DNA of 34,159 nucleotides from Clostridia bacterium (GTDB lineage: Bacteria > Bacillota > Clostridia > Peptostreptococcales > Acidaminobacteraceae). Both the position numbers and the translations under genes were made by a program. Positions 1-8,310 of the stretch are shown here, piece after piece (the first letter of the stretch is position 1; each line of letters opens with the position of its first letter). The notes under the pieces are model-generated. The model saw only the letters and a list, made by a program, of their open reading frames with translations. It ran no database searches and was not told the origin of the DNA. The DNA lies in assembly GCA_016937975.1 (NCBI GenBank), contig JAFGVN010000059.1:1-34159 (forward strand), written 5' to 3'.

Positions 1-187
1 CTTAAAAGCGACTGCTTGATATAGTTTTTATTTGTCGTGTATTGAATTTTCAATGTTCATAGATATATTTTATGTGCGAAGTTTGAGACTATAATCCTAA
101 TTGTACAAATATTCTGCATTATTGTGTAAAGCCACAGACCATCCTATTGGATAAAATAGCATTAACAGATTGAACAAGGAGGAATTC
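1..187 (+). promoter_or_regulatory. Leader region of the amino-sugar operon
   Basis: All three forward frames are closed by stops within the first bases, so no forward gene enters from the left. A TATAAT-like -10 lies at 90-95, with no good -35 at the expected spacing. Two imperfect copies of the half-site seen upstream of the AraC gene (TTTTRTGCAAA) lie at 70-80 and 120-130, each matching 9 of 11 positions; the first would border a -35 region, as expected of an AraC-type activator site. The ribosome site AAGGAGG at 176-182 belongs to the first gene. The promoter and operator calls are inference. Confidence 0.35.
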
Positions 188-1114
188 ATGAAAGCACCTA
201 TTTTAGTCATAATGGCTGCCGGATTAGGTAGTCGTTATGGTGGTTTGAAGCAAATGGATGCTATTGGACCTAATGAGAGCAGACTCATTGATTATTCAGT
301 ATATGATGCCTATCAAGCAGGATTTAAAAAGGTTATATTTATTGTTAATGCAATGATTAAAGAAGATTTTATAAAATTAATTGGTAATCGCATTTCTAAA
401 GAAATTCACATTGAGACTGTTGTACAAGACATTTCAGATATACCTTTTGAAGTGCCTAAGCATCGCGTCAAGCCTTGGGGCACAGCGCATGCGGTTTATG
501 CAGCACGAGATAAAATAGATGCACCCTTTGTAGTAATTAATGCAGATGATTATTACGGTAGAGAAGCCTTTAAGCAAATGTATCAATTTTTAACTCAGGA
601 TGTAAATGAGTGCACTTATGGTATGGTTGCCTTTAATCTGTATCAGACCATGACAAAACACGGTTCTGTTTCTCGGGGCGTATGCCAAGTTGAAAATCAT
701 CAATTAATCTCTGTAAAAGAAAAAATTGAAATATATTTCGAAGAAAATCAAATTATCTCAAAAGAAGGGGATCTCAAAGAACATTTGCCTAGTGATCAAT
801 TGGTATCCATGAACATGTGGGGTTTTCATCCCAATGTGCTTCAAAGAATATCTAACCAATTGGACATCTTTCGTTTTGAAATGAAGGATCCTTTAAAAAG
901 TGAATTCTTTTTACCTGATGTTGTGTCAAAAGCCATTGAAGAGCATACCATTATCAAAGTGCTTGAAAGTAAGGAAAAATGGTACGGTGTAACCTACAAG
1001 GAAGATAAAGCAGAAATTGTTGATGCAATAACAAAAAAAATAAAGGCAGGAGAATATCCTGAAGCATTATGGAGGACACATGATTCAACAATATACATTG
1101 GAGAAAATTTGTAA
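188..1114 (+). CDS. Sugar-1-phosphate nucleotidyltransferase (probable UDP-HexNAc/UDP-sugar pyrophosphorylase)
   Basis: This is a cytosolic nucleotidyltransferase of the NTP_transferase fold, 308 aa. The N-terminal nucleotide-binding loop AAGLGSRYGG spans residues 10-19, followed by K21, and a metal-binding NADDYYG lies near residues 118-124. The reading frame extends to a TTG at 170, but that codon lies upstream of the strong AAGGAGG at 176-182, which serves the ATG at 188. The stop lies 35 bp inside the next gene, a N-acetylhexosamine kinase homologue. Kinase, nucleotidyltransferase and GalE in one operon suggest it turns HexNAc-1-phosphate plus UTP into UDP-HexNAc, taking the place of the GalT-like uridylyltransferase of the bifidobacterial lacto-N-biose pathway. 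The fold is clear; the exact sugar and nucleotide are inferred from context. Confidence 0.8.
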   Translation: MKAPILVIMAAGLGSRYGGLKQMDAIGPNESRLIDYSVYDAYQAGFKKVIFIVNAMIKEDFIKLIGNRISKEIHIETVVQDISDIPFEVPKHRVKPWGTAHAVYAARDKIDAPFVVINADDYYGREAFKQMYQFLTQDVNECTYGMVAFNLYQTMTKHGSVSRGVCQVENHQLISVKEKIEIYFEENQIISKEGDLKEHLPSDQLVSMNMWGFHPNVLQRISNQLDIFRFEMKDPLKSEFFLPDVVSKAIEEHTIIKVLESKEKWYGVTYKEDKAEIVDAITKKIKAGEYPEALWRTHDSTIYIGENL

Positions 1115-2183
1115 ACAATTTGTTTTTCAAGGACAGTTTAAGTGCGTGGAACCTTATGGAGATGGTCATATCAATGATACTTATCTTGTTACTTTTGAAG
1201 ATGAAGATGAAGTGATCAAACATTATATTTTACAAAGAGTGAATCATGAAATTTTCCTCGAAACAGAGAAACTCATGATGAATATAGAGAATGTGACTTT
1301 GTATTTGCAAGACATCATTAAGGAATATGATTTTGAAAATTATGAAGTTCTGGCACTGGTTAGAACTACCCATGACAAATGCTATTATAAGCATCCAGAT
1401 GGCAGTTACTGGAGAAGTTATGTCTATGTAAAAAATGCAACTGGTCACACTTTTACAGAAGATGTAAGAATGTTTGAGCATGCAGGCGTTGCCTTTGGAG
1501 AATTCCAATTGCTTTTGAAAGACTTTCCTGTGGAAGGGCTTCATGAAACCATTAAGGATTTTCATCATACACCTAAAAGATTTGAAGCCTTGTTAATGGC
1601 TATTGAAGAGAATGTTATGAACAGAAAAGAGAGTTGTCAGGATGCCATTGATTTTGCCCTTGAGAGAATGGCTTCTGCAGATTTGTTGATTAGCGCTCTT
1701 GAACAACATAAAATTCCTTTAAGAGTTACACACAATGATACAAAGCTGAATAACGTACTGCTCGATAATCAAACTTTGAAAGGCAGATGTGTTATAGATT
1801 TAGATACTGTTATGCCTGGAAGTGCTCTTTTTGATTTTGGTGACGCTATTAGATCCTGTGGCAGTACAGTTGCTGAAGATGAAGAGCATTTGGAACTTTT
1901 AAAATTAGATTTGAAGCGATTTGAATCTTATACAAAAGGTTACTTGTCTGTTCTGAGAACAGAATTAACACCTCAAGAAATCATGTGGTTACCAGATGCA
2001 GCTATTTTAATGACCCTGGAATGCGGTGTTCGGTTTTTAACCGATTATTTAAAGGGTGATGTTTACTTTAAAACCCATAAGTCAAACCACAATTTGATTC
2101 GCGCGAAAAATCAATTTAAATTTGTGGAAGTAATGGAGAAACAATATCAGGATATGGTAGAAGTGGTTAACCGATACCGCTAG
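1080..2183 (+). CDS. nahK: N-acetylhexosamine 1-kinase-like phosphotransferase
   Basis: A 367-aa protein of the aminoglycoside phosphotransferase/choline kinase fold, resembling NahK (LnpB), which phosphorylates GlcNAc or GalNAc at C1. The catalytic loop HNDTKLNN is at residues 218-225 (D220 the likely base, N225 a metal ligand). The metal-binding IDLDT is at 239-243, followed by FDFGDAIR, a signature shared with NahK. An early GDGHINDTYLV segment is the nucleotide-binding part. GGAGG at 1071-1075 lies four bases before the ATG, so the 35-bp overlap with the previous gene is real and suggests translational coupling. The next gene is a sugar-binding lipoprotein, so the kinase probably traps the imported sugar or a hydrolysis product. 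It could act on another hexose; the family is confident, the substrate is inferred. Confidence 0.75.
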   Translation: MIQQYTLEKICKQFVFQGQFKCVEPYGDGHINDTYLVTFEDEDEVIKHYILQRVNHEIFLETEKLMMNIENVTLYLQDIIKEYDFENYEVLALVRTTHDKCYYKHPDGSYWRSYVYVKNATGHTFTEDVRMFEHAGVAFGEFQLLLKDFPVEGLHETIKDFHHTPKRFEALLMAIEENVMNRKESCQDAIDFALERMASADLLISALEQHKIPLRVTHNDTKLNNVLLDNQTLKGRCVIDLDTVMPGSALFDFGDAIRSCGSTVAEDEEHLELLKLDLKRFESYTKGYLSVLRTELTPQEIMWLPDAAILMTLECGVRFLTDYLKGDVYFKTHKSNHNLIRAKNQFKFVEVMEKQYQDMVEVVNRYR

Positions 2184-2215
2184 AATCGGTTGTTTATATA
2201 ATTTAGGAGGGGAAT

Positions 2216-3496
2216 ATGAAAGGTTTGAAAAGGTTATTGATATTTTTAATGGTTACAATGTTAGCTTTATCAGGTTGTGCATCCCAAAATAGTGATGCAG
2301 GAGGTAGTGATGATGGGGCTAAAGTTGAGTTGGTTTACTGGTCAATGTGGAATTCAACGGAACCACAAGCTGTTGCTTTGGAAGCGGGTATCAAAGAGTT
2401 TATGGAAAAGAATCCTGATGTGAAAGTGACAATCAACTGGAATGGTAGAGAAATTAGAAAAACACTACAACCCGCTCTGGACAATGGTCAAAAAATTGAC
2501 ATTTGGGATGAAGATTTGGAACGTGTCACTAAAAACTGGAAAGCCTATGCTTTAAATTTAGAAGATTATCTTAAAAAGACATATGATACAACAGATGGAA
2601 AGCGTTATGAAGATGCAGTAATGGGAAGCTTGATTGAATTAGCAAGATATTTCTCTGAAGAAGATGCTGCATATGCAGTACCATATCAACCTTTTGTATT
2701 TGCATTTATGTATAATAAAGAGCACTTTGAAGCTGCAAATATTACAGAAACACCAAAAACATGGGATGAGTTCTTAGTAGCGTGTGAGAAGTTAAAAACT
2801 GCAGGTTATGTACCTTTAACGACTGATGATGCATATATCGATACCTTACTGGGCTACCATTTAGCTAGATATAAGGGGTACGAATGGGTAGAAACTTTAG
2901 TTCAAGACAAGACCAATGCCCTTTGGGATGATGAAGCGGTATTGAAAACTGCAGAGAACTTTGAATATTTGGCTACACAAGGTTATTTATCGGATACCGT
3001 AGGTTCAAATAAGTGGCCAGCTGGACAACAAGATATTGCAGCTGGAACGGTTTCAATGTACTTAAATGGCACTTGGTTAGTCAATGAAATCATGGGTTCA
3101 ACTGGACCAGACTTTAAATGGGGTACATTCTCTTATCCGACCGTTGAAGGTGGCGTGGATGGACAAAATGCAGCGAACTATGGTTCCCAAGCCTTCCAAA
3201 TCAACAAGAACTGTGAAAATCCAGATGTAGCATTTGAATTATTAGTTTACTTAACAACTGGTAAATGGGATACAGAAATTGCAAAACAATCCTTCGGTGT
3301 TCCTGTAAGTGGTACAGCAGAATGGCCAAGTCAATTAAATGAAGCAAAATCTGTATTTGAAAACTTAAATCAAGTTTATCCTTGGGCAGCTGGTATTCAA
3401 GCAGATACAGACAAATTACCAATAATAGCAGAAGCTTTCACAAAATTATTAAGTGGACAATTTACTGCTAAAGAATTTATTGAAGCAATGAAGTAA
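2216..3496 (+). CDS. ABC transporter sugar-binding lipoprotein (CUT1 type)
   Basis: An extracellular solute-binding protein of family 1, 426 aa, the usual length for carbohydrate binders. The N-terminus has two basic residues, a hydrophobic stretch and a lipobox ending LSGC with C21 as the lipidated cysteine, so it is anchored outside the membrane. The mature part begins with an acidic/serine linker and then LVYWSMWN, typical of sugar-binding proteins; several aromatic residues (FKWGTF, YPWAAG) fit sugar stacking. AGGAGGGG precedes the ATG by a few bases. Two permease genes follow after a hairpin. No ATPase gene is present, so energy probably comes from a shared MsmX-like ATPase elsewhere. 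The ligand is unknown; operon context suggests an amino-sugar-containing saccharide. Confidence 0.9.
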   Translation: MKGLKRLLIFLMVTMLALSGCASQNSDAGGSDDGAKVELVYWSMWNSTEPQAVALEAGIKEFMEKNPDVKVTINWNGREIRKTLQPALDNGQKIDIWDEDLERVTKNWKAYALNLEDYLKKTYDTTDGKRYEDAVMGSLIELARYFSEEDAAYAVPYQPFVFAFMYNKEHFEAANITETPKTWDEFLVACEKLKTAGYVPLTTDDAYIDTLLGYHLARYKGYEWVETLVQDKTNALWDDEAVLKTAENFEYLATQGYLSDTVGSNKWPAGQQDIAAGTVSMYLNGTWLVNEIMGSTGPDFKWGTFSYPTVEGGVDGQNAANYGSQAFQINKNCENPDVAFELLVYLTTGKWDTEIAKQSFGVPVSGTAEWPSQLNEAKSVFENLNQVYPWAAGIQADTDKLPIIAEAFTKLLSGQFTAKEFIEAMK

Positions 3497-3508
3497 AGGA
3501 AGTTATTG

Positions 3509-3530
3509 GGTTGCCGTAAGGCAACCTTTT
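3509..3530 (+). terminator. Intercistronic hairpin after the binding-protein gene
   Basis: GGTTGCC (3509-3515), a GTAA tetraloop and GGCAACC (3520-3526) form a perfect 7-bp stem followed by TTTT. It sits 12 bases after the binding-protein stop and just before the ribosome site of the first permease. The short T tract suggests a leaky terminator or 3' stability element that keeps binding-protein mRNA in excess over permease mRNA. Confidence 0.7.
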
Positions 3531-3542
3531 AAGGAGATTTTT

Positions 3543-4448
3543 ATGAAAAAAAGTAAATCCATGATGATTATTTTTCTTGCACCAGCAGTGCTATCCTACT
3601 TAATCATCTTTTTATATCCATCTGTGAGAACTGCATTTATGAGCTTGTTCAAAGTTGAAAATATTACAGATGCAGTCAGCAAATGGGAGTATGTAGGATT
3701 GCAAAATTATCAGGGATTACAAGAAAGCAGTTTGTTTGTTCAATCCATGAAGAATTTAGTAAACATTTGGTTTTTTGGTGGTTTAATTGTATTTTCTATG
3801 GCCTTGTTGTTCTCGGTGATTTTAACTTCAGGTATTAAATATAAATCCTTTTATCGTGCAATCATATATTTACCAAATGTCGTTTCAGCTGTAGCCATGG
3901 GAACCATGTGGATGCAGTATGTTTTCAGCTCGAGATATGGTTTGTTGAAAGGTGTCTTTGAAAGCTTGCATCTTACAACTTTAACCAATATTCAATGGAC
4001 GAGTCCAGATATGATCTTTATAAGCTTATTGATTGCTTATTGTTTCGGTATGATTGGTTATTATATGTTAATTTTCATGGCAGCCATAGAGAACATCCCT
4101 ACATCCTTTTATGAAGCTGCTACATTGGCAGGTGCAAATATATGGCAAAAATTCACAAAGATTACTTTACCACTTTTAAAAGATGTTTTTAGAACCAATA
4201 TTGTACTTTGGACCATTAGTTCAGTGGCATTCTTCATATGGTCTCAAGTATTTTCACCGCTGAATCCAGAGCCGGGAACTGTAACACCTATGGTGTACAT
4301 GTATCAAATGGTCTTTGGCAACAATATGGTTGTAACGGATCGTAATGTTGGTGCTGGAGCAGCAGTAGGCGTAATTTTAACCTTGATTGTTGTGGCAATG
4401 TTTGCTATCACATCAAAACTTTTGAAATCCGATGAATATGAGTATTAG
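3543..4448 (+). CDS. ABC transporter sugar permease 1 (MalF/UgpA type)
   Basis: An inner-membrane permease of the CUT1 sugar ABC family, 301 aa with about six transmembrane helices. The cytoplasmic coupling motif YEAATLAGANIWQKF followed by ITLPLL is the expected EAA loop that docks to the ATPase. The first helix (MIIFLAPAVLSYLIIFLYPS) is typical of MalF-like subunits. AAGGAG at 3531-3536 lies six bases before the ATG. It pairs with the next gene, which starts eight bases after this stop, to form the transmembrane channel. Substrate not readable from sequence. Confidence 0.92.
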   Translation: MKKSKSMMIIFLAPAVLSYLIIFLYPSVRTAFMSLFKVENITDAVSKWEYVGLQNYQGLQESSLFVQSMKNLVNIWFFGGLIVFSMALLFSVILTSGIKYKSFYRAIIYLPNVVSAVAMGTMWMQYVFSSRYGLLKGVFESLHLTTLTNIQWTSPDMIFISLLIAYCFGMIGYYMLIFMAAIENIPTSFYEAATLAGANIWQKFTKITLPLLKDVFRTNIVLWTISSVAFFIWSQVFSPLNPEPGTVTPMVYMYQMVFGNNMVVTDRNVGAGAAVGVILTLIVVAMFAITSKLLKSDEYEY

Positions 4449-4456
4449 GAGTTGGT

Positions 4457-5296
4457 ATGAGATATAAAATGAATAAAAAAACAGCTATGTTGCCTGGTTA
4501 TGCCATGCTAAATCTATGGATCTTATTTACCTTTTTCTTAATTGGTTGGATTGTTGTTGCTTCTTTATCAACAACATCAGGTATCTTTGGCGGTAAAATA
4601 CTCAGTTCAGGATTCCATCCCTCCAATTATTCAAAAGCATTGTTTACCCATAATGTAGCAACCTATTTTAAGAACTCCATGTTGTATACCTTTACAGCAT
4701 GCACAGGTGTCATTTTAATTGCAGCACCAGCTGCTTATATTTTGGCAAGATACAAGTTTAAATTCTCCAATGTCATGGAAAGTGTTTTTGTTTCTGCTTT
4801 GGGAATTCCACAAATCATGATTATTTTACCTTTGTTTGCATTAGTAACGAAGTTAAACATTGCAAATTCGAGATTGTTGTTGATTATACTGTATATTGGT
4901 ATCAATGTTCCTTTTACTTTATTCTTTTTGATTACTTTCTTTAAAACGATCCCTAAAGACTTTGAAGAAGCTGCGGCAATAGATGGTTGCTCACCTATGA
5001 AGACGTTCTGGATTGTTATCTTTCCATTAGCTCAACCTGCAATTGTTACTGTGACCATATTTAATTTCATTACGGTTTGGAATGAATATTTTATGGCGTT
5101 GATTTTTGCAAATACCTCAGAATTACGCCCTGTAGCAGTTGGTCTTTACTCTATGATTCAATCGATGCGATATATAGGTGATTGGGCAGGCATGTTTGCA
5201 GCGGTTGTTATTGTTTTCTTACCAACCTTTTTATTGTATATCTTCTTATCAGAAAAAATCATCGCAGGTGTTACAGGTGGCGGTGTGAAAGGATAG
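4457..5296 (+). CDS. ABC transporter sugar permease 2 (MalG/UgpE type)
   Basis: The second membrane subunit of the sugar importer, 279 aa, about six helices. The EAA coupling loop reads FEEAAAIDGCSPMKTFW followed by IVIFPLAQPA, and the C-terminus has the usual short positively charged tail after FLSEKIIAG. The start has a GGAG ribosome site a few bases upstream; M5 (MNKKTAML) could be an alternative start but has a poorer site. It lies between permease 1 and galE with only 2 bp before the galE start, so the two are probably translated together. Confidence 0.92.
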   Translation: MRYKMNKKTAMLPGYAMLNLWILFTFFLIGWIVVASLSTTSGIFGGKILSSGFHPSNYSKALFTHNVATYFKNSMLYTFTACTGVILIAAPAAYILARYKFKFSNVMESVFVSALGIPQIMIILPLFALVTKLNIANSRLLLIILYIGINVPFTLFFLITFFKTIPKDFEEAAAIDGCSPMKTFWIVIFPLAQPAIVTVTIFNFITVWNEYFMALIFANTSELRPVAVGLYSMIQSMRYIGDWAGMFAAVVIVFLPTFLLYIFLSEKIIAGVTGGGVKG

Positions 5297-5298
5297 TT

Positions 5299-6297
5299 AT
5301 GATCTTAGTAACCGGCGGGTTAGGGTATATTGGTAGTCATACGGTTGTGGAACTTTTGAAATCAGAAGAAGTCTTGATTCTTGATAATCTATACAATTCT
5401 GAAAAGAAAGTTTTAAATCGAATTGATCAAATCACAGGAAAAGACCCTGTGTTTATAGAAGGGGACATTCGAGACGAGAAATTACTAGATCAAATTTTTA
5501 CAAGATATAATATTGAAAGTGTTATTCATTTTGCGGGCCTGAAAGCTGTAGGTGAATCCGTAGAAGTACCCTTGCGATATTATGATCATAATGTTAATGG
5601 CACATTAACACTTCTTAAAGCGATGGCAAAACATAAGGTTTTCAATTTGGTGTTTTCATCCTCGGCAACCGTATATGGTGATAAAAATCCTGTCCCTTTT
5701 CATGAAGAAATGCCACTGAGTACGACAAATCCATATGGCACTACAAAGAGAATGATTGAAGAAATGCTCGGTGATTTAAGTCGTAGTGATGAAAAATGGC
5801 GAATTATGATTTTAAGATACTTTAATCCTGTCGGTGCACATTCCAGTGGATTGATTGGTGAATCGCCGAAAGGAATACCTAATAATCTGATGCCTTTTAT
5901 TTGTCAGGTTGCAAAAGGAGAAAGACCGAAATTAAATATTTTTGGTAATGACTATAATACCCCTGATGGCACAGGTGTTCGCGATTATATTCATGTGGTT
6001 GATTTAGCCAGAGGACATGTCTTAGCCTTGGAATACTTGTTAAAAAATATAGGGCTGGAAATTGTAAATCTAGGGACGGGTAGAGGCTATAGTGTTCTTG
6101 AAATGGTGAAAACCTTTGAGAAGGTTAATCAAATCTCTATACCCTTTGAAGTCGTAAATCGTAGAAGTGGTGATATTGCCAGTTGTTATGCATCAACAGA
6201 TAAAGCCAAGGTTATTTTGAAGTTTGATGCGCATAAAAATTTAGAAGATATGTGTGCTGATGCATGGTATTATATGAATCTAGGAGAAAATCAATGA
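5299..6297 (+). CDS. galE: UDP-glucose 4-epimerase
   Basis: A short-chain dehydrogenase-type epimerase, 332 aa, the usual GalE length. The NAD-binding GGLGYIGSH is at residues 6-14, the catalytic serine S122 sits in SSSATVYG, and Y146 and K150 form the YxxxK pair in NPYGTTKR. The frame is open further upstream, but ATG 5299 gives the exact GalE N-terminus (MILVTGG) and is preceded by GAAAGGA, whereas upstream starts lie inside the permease gene. It interconverts UDP-Glc/UDP-Gal and, if of the broader type, UDP-GlcNAc/UDP-GalNAc. In this operon it would finish the route from HexNAc or galactose to UDP-GlcNAc/UDP-Glc. The stop overlaps the next start in an ATGA arrangement. Confidence 0.93.
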   Translation: MILVTGGLGYIGSHTVVELLKSEEVLILDNLYNSEKKVLNRIDQITGKDPVFIEGDIRDEKLLDQIFTRYNIESVIHFAGLKAVGESVEVPLRYYDHNVNGTLTLLKAMAKHKVFNLVFSSSATVYGDKNPVPFHEEMPLSTTNPYGTTKRMIEEMLGDLSRSDEKWRIMILRYFNPVGAHSSGLIGESPKGIPNNLMPFICQVAKGERPKLNIFGNDYNTPDGTGVRDYIHVVDLARGHVLALEYLLKNIGLEIVNLGTGRGYSVLEMVKTFEKVNQISIPFEVVNRRSGDIASCYASTDKAKVILKFDAHKNLEDMCADAWYYMNLGENQ

Positions 6298-8255
6298 TAA
6301 AAGTGGAAACCATGAAAATTATGGGAAGTCCAATAGGTTCTTTAAACCCTATGCCTATATTAAGAGATTTAAATCCCCATAAACCCGTGGATGTTCATCC
6401 AGAATTGTCTCAGTCCCTTAAGGAGACCTTAGGTCATCATTGCGGATTCAGAGTTCTGCCATATAAAGTTCAAGACGGTTATAAAAACGAATTGATAGAA
6501 ATGGAAATAAAGACTGTTGTCTTGGAAAATAAATATTTAAAAGCAACCTTTTTACCTGAATATGGAGGTAGATTATATGCCTTGTATCATAAGGTTCAAA
6601 AGCGAGAACTCTTAACGGTGAATCCAATTTTCAGACCTAGAAATCTTGCCCTTAGAAATGCATGGTTTTCAGGTGGTATCGAATGGAATATGGCCCATTT
6701 TGGACATAGTTTTCTCACTTGTGATGATGTTTATTTTGCAGTCATTGAACATGGCGAAGATCTCGTTTTAAGAATGTATGAGTATGAGCGTTGTAAAGGA
6801 TTGTTTTATCAAATTGATTTCCATTTGCCTAATCATCAAGATCAATTGATTTGCTATACAAAAATCTTTAATATCAAGGACAAAGAAATTCCTTTGTATT
6901 ATTGGTCTAATGTAGCTGTGCCAGCGATGGAGAAAACCAGAATTTTCTCTTCCACAGACAGGGTGCTTTACATTCAGCCTTATTTAGATGCTACAGGAAA
7001 TTTAATCAACACTTTTAATGATGGGACTTTACCAACTTTAAACAATTGGATGGAGGATGCTTCTTATCCAGAGTCTTTTAAGCATTCCAATGAATATTTT
7101 TATCAGATATCAAAGGATGAAAAGTATCCATGGCAAGGTGTAGGGTATAAGGAAGGTTTCTTGTTCTACGAATTTTCAACACGCCCTTTAGCTTATAGAA
7201 AAATGTTTTGCTGGGGGACACACAAAGGTGGCGAGAAGTGGCAAAGCTATTTAACTTTACCTTCAGAGGACGCCTATTTGGAAATTCAAGCAGGACTATT
7301 TCCGTCCCAAATGCATCAGGAGATGATATTACCAAAGCAGGTCATAGAGTTTATGCAGGTTTTTGGTTGTGAAAATGTAGCACCAAATCAATTGTATTGT
7401 GATCTTCAAACCTCAAGTGAGGCAGTAAAACAAGTCATCTTTAATAAAAATAATTCTGATACGATCGCTGCATTTGAAAACAAAGCGAAGCTTATTTCGA
7501 AATTGCCTGTGACACAAATTCTCCATGAAGGTCAACCCTATGGTAAAGTAGCCCTAAAGAAAGCCAAGAAAACTATTCCTACAATGGATTTTACTCATAG
7601 TAAAGAAGAAAAAGTCAAGATTCTATTGGATTTACTGGATCAAAAGTCAATTCAAACAGATGTGAAAAGAAAGATTTATCCTTTCTATGTGGATTCTGAT
7701 TGGGAAGAAATTTTTTCTGGTTCGGAAGATTATTATGCAAAATGGATGTTAGCTTTAAGTTATTATGAAGATTTAAAACCGCATCGGGCATTAAGGATGC
7801 TTGAGGAAATGGAAAAAAACACCATAACCTATGGTACCCTTGGAGACATCTATTTCAAACTTGAAAAATATGAAGAAGCAAAAGAAGCCTTGGAACTAGG
7901 GTTGAATCTCATGGATGAAATTGAACTTGAGGGATATAAAGAAAGGTATTTAGTATTATATTTTAAGGTGCTCAAAGCCCTAAATGAGTGGCAGAAAGCC
8001 TATGAAATAGGGCATGCATATACAAAGACTGATTATGAACCTTTATATGTTCTTCTTGTAGAGATTTTGCTGGAAAATGGTGATCACGAAAAAGCTGCAG
8101 ATATGCTTTTGTTCAATCCTGTTCAGCTACGAGAAGGCGATAATACTTTAGTTGAACTATGGTACAGACTTGAAGCCATAAAGGCAAACAAATCCATTGA
8201 CTGGATCAAAAAACATAAAGAGCCACCCTTTGCGATAGATTTTCGTATGGCTTAA
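6294..8255 (+). CDS. DUF5107 domain protein with C-terminal TPR repeats
   Basis: A 653-aa cytosolic protein without signal peptide. The first half resembles the DUF5107 family, a carbohydrate-binding/mutarotase-like beta fold: NKYLKATFLPEYGGRLYALYHK and WFSGGIEWNMAHFGHS are the recognisable stretches (roughly residues 70-135). The last 200 residues are helical with TPR-like units (KWMLALSYYEDLKPHRALRML, GDIYFKLEKYEEAKEALELG). Start: TAGGAG at 6281-6286 serves ATG 6294, which overlaps the galE stop. Many DUF5107-TPR proteins I know of are about 1000 aa, so this one seems to have a short repeat region. Being last in a sugar operon, it may act on or sense a saccharide, but its role is not established. 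Confidence 0.75.
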   Translation: MIKVETMKIMGSPIGSLNPMPILRDLNPHKPVDVHPELSQSLKETLGHHCGFRVLPYKVQDGYKNELIEMEIKTVVLENKYLKATFLPEYGGRLYALYHKVQKRELLTVNPIFRPRNLALRNAWFSGGIEWNMAHFGHSFLTCDDVYFAVIEHGEDLVLRMYEYERCKGLFYQIDFHLPNHQDQLICYTKIFNIKDKEIPLYYWSNVAVPAMEKTRIFSSTDRVLYIQPYLDATGNLINTFNDGTLPTLNNWMEDASYPESFKHSNEYFYQISKDEKYPWQGVGYKEGFLFYEFSTRPLAYRKMFCWGTHKGGEKWQSYLTLPSEDAYLEIQAGLFPSQMHQEMILPKQVIEFMQVFGCENVAPNQLYCDLQTSSEAVKQVIFNKNNSDTIAAFENKAKLISKLPVTQILHEGQPYGKVALKKAKKTIPTMDFTHSKEEKVKILLDLLDQKSIQTDVKRKIYPFYVDSDWEEIFSGSEDYYAKWMLALSYYEDLKPHRALRMLEEMEKNTITYGTLGDIYFKLEKYEEAKEALELGLNLMDEIELEGYKERYLVLYFKVLKALNEWQKAYEIGHAYTKTDYEPLYVLLVEILLENGDHEKAADMLLFNPVQLREGDNTLVELWYRLEAIKANKSIDWIKKHKEPPFAIDFRMA

Positions 8256-8260
8256 GTAGG

Positions 8261-8310
8261 AATCCCACTAAAAGACAGTGAATAGCTGTTTCTTAGTGGG
8301 ATTTATCATT
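8261..8310 (+). terminator. Convergent terminator between sugar operon and AraC gene
   Basis: AATCCCACTAA (8261-8271) pairs perfectly with TTAGTGGGATT (8293-8303); a small ACAG/CTGT stem may form inside the loop. The forward tail TTATCATTTT is moderately T-rich. On the reverse strand the hairpin has no T tract, so it mainly ends the + strand operon. Confidence 0.65.

Noticed and set aside
125-138. Sequence resembling a catabolite-response (cre) element, TGTAAAGCCACAGA
   Set aside because: The central CG and the symmetry of the cre consensus are not kept; the match is too weak.
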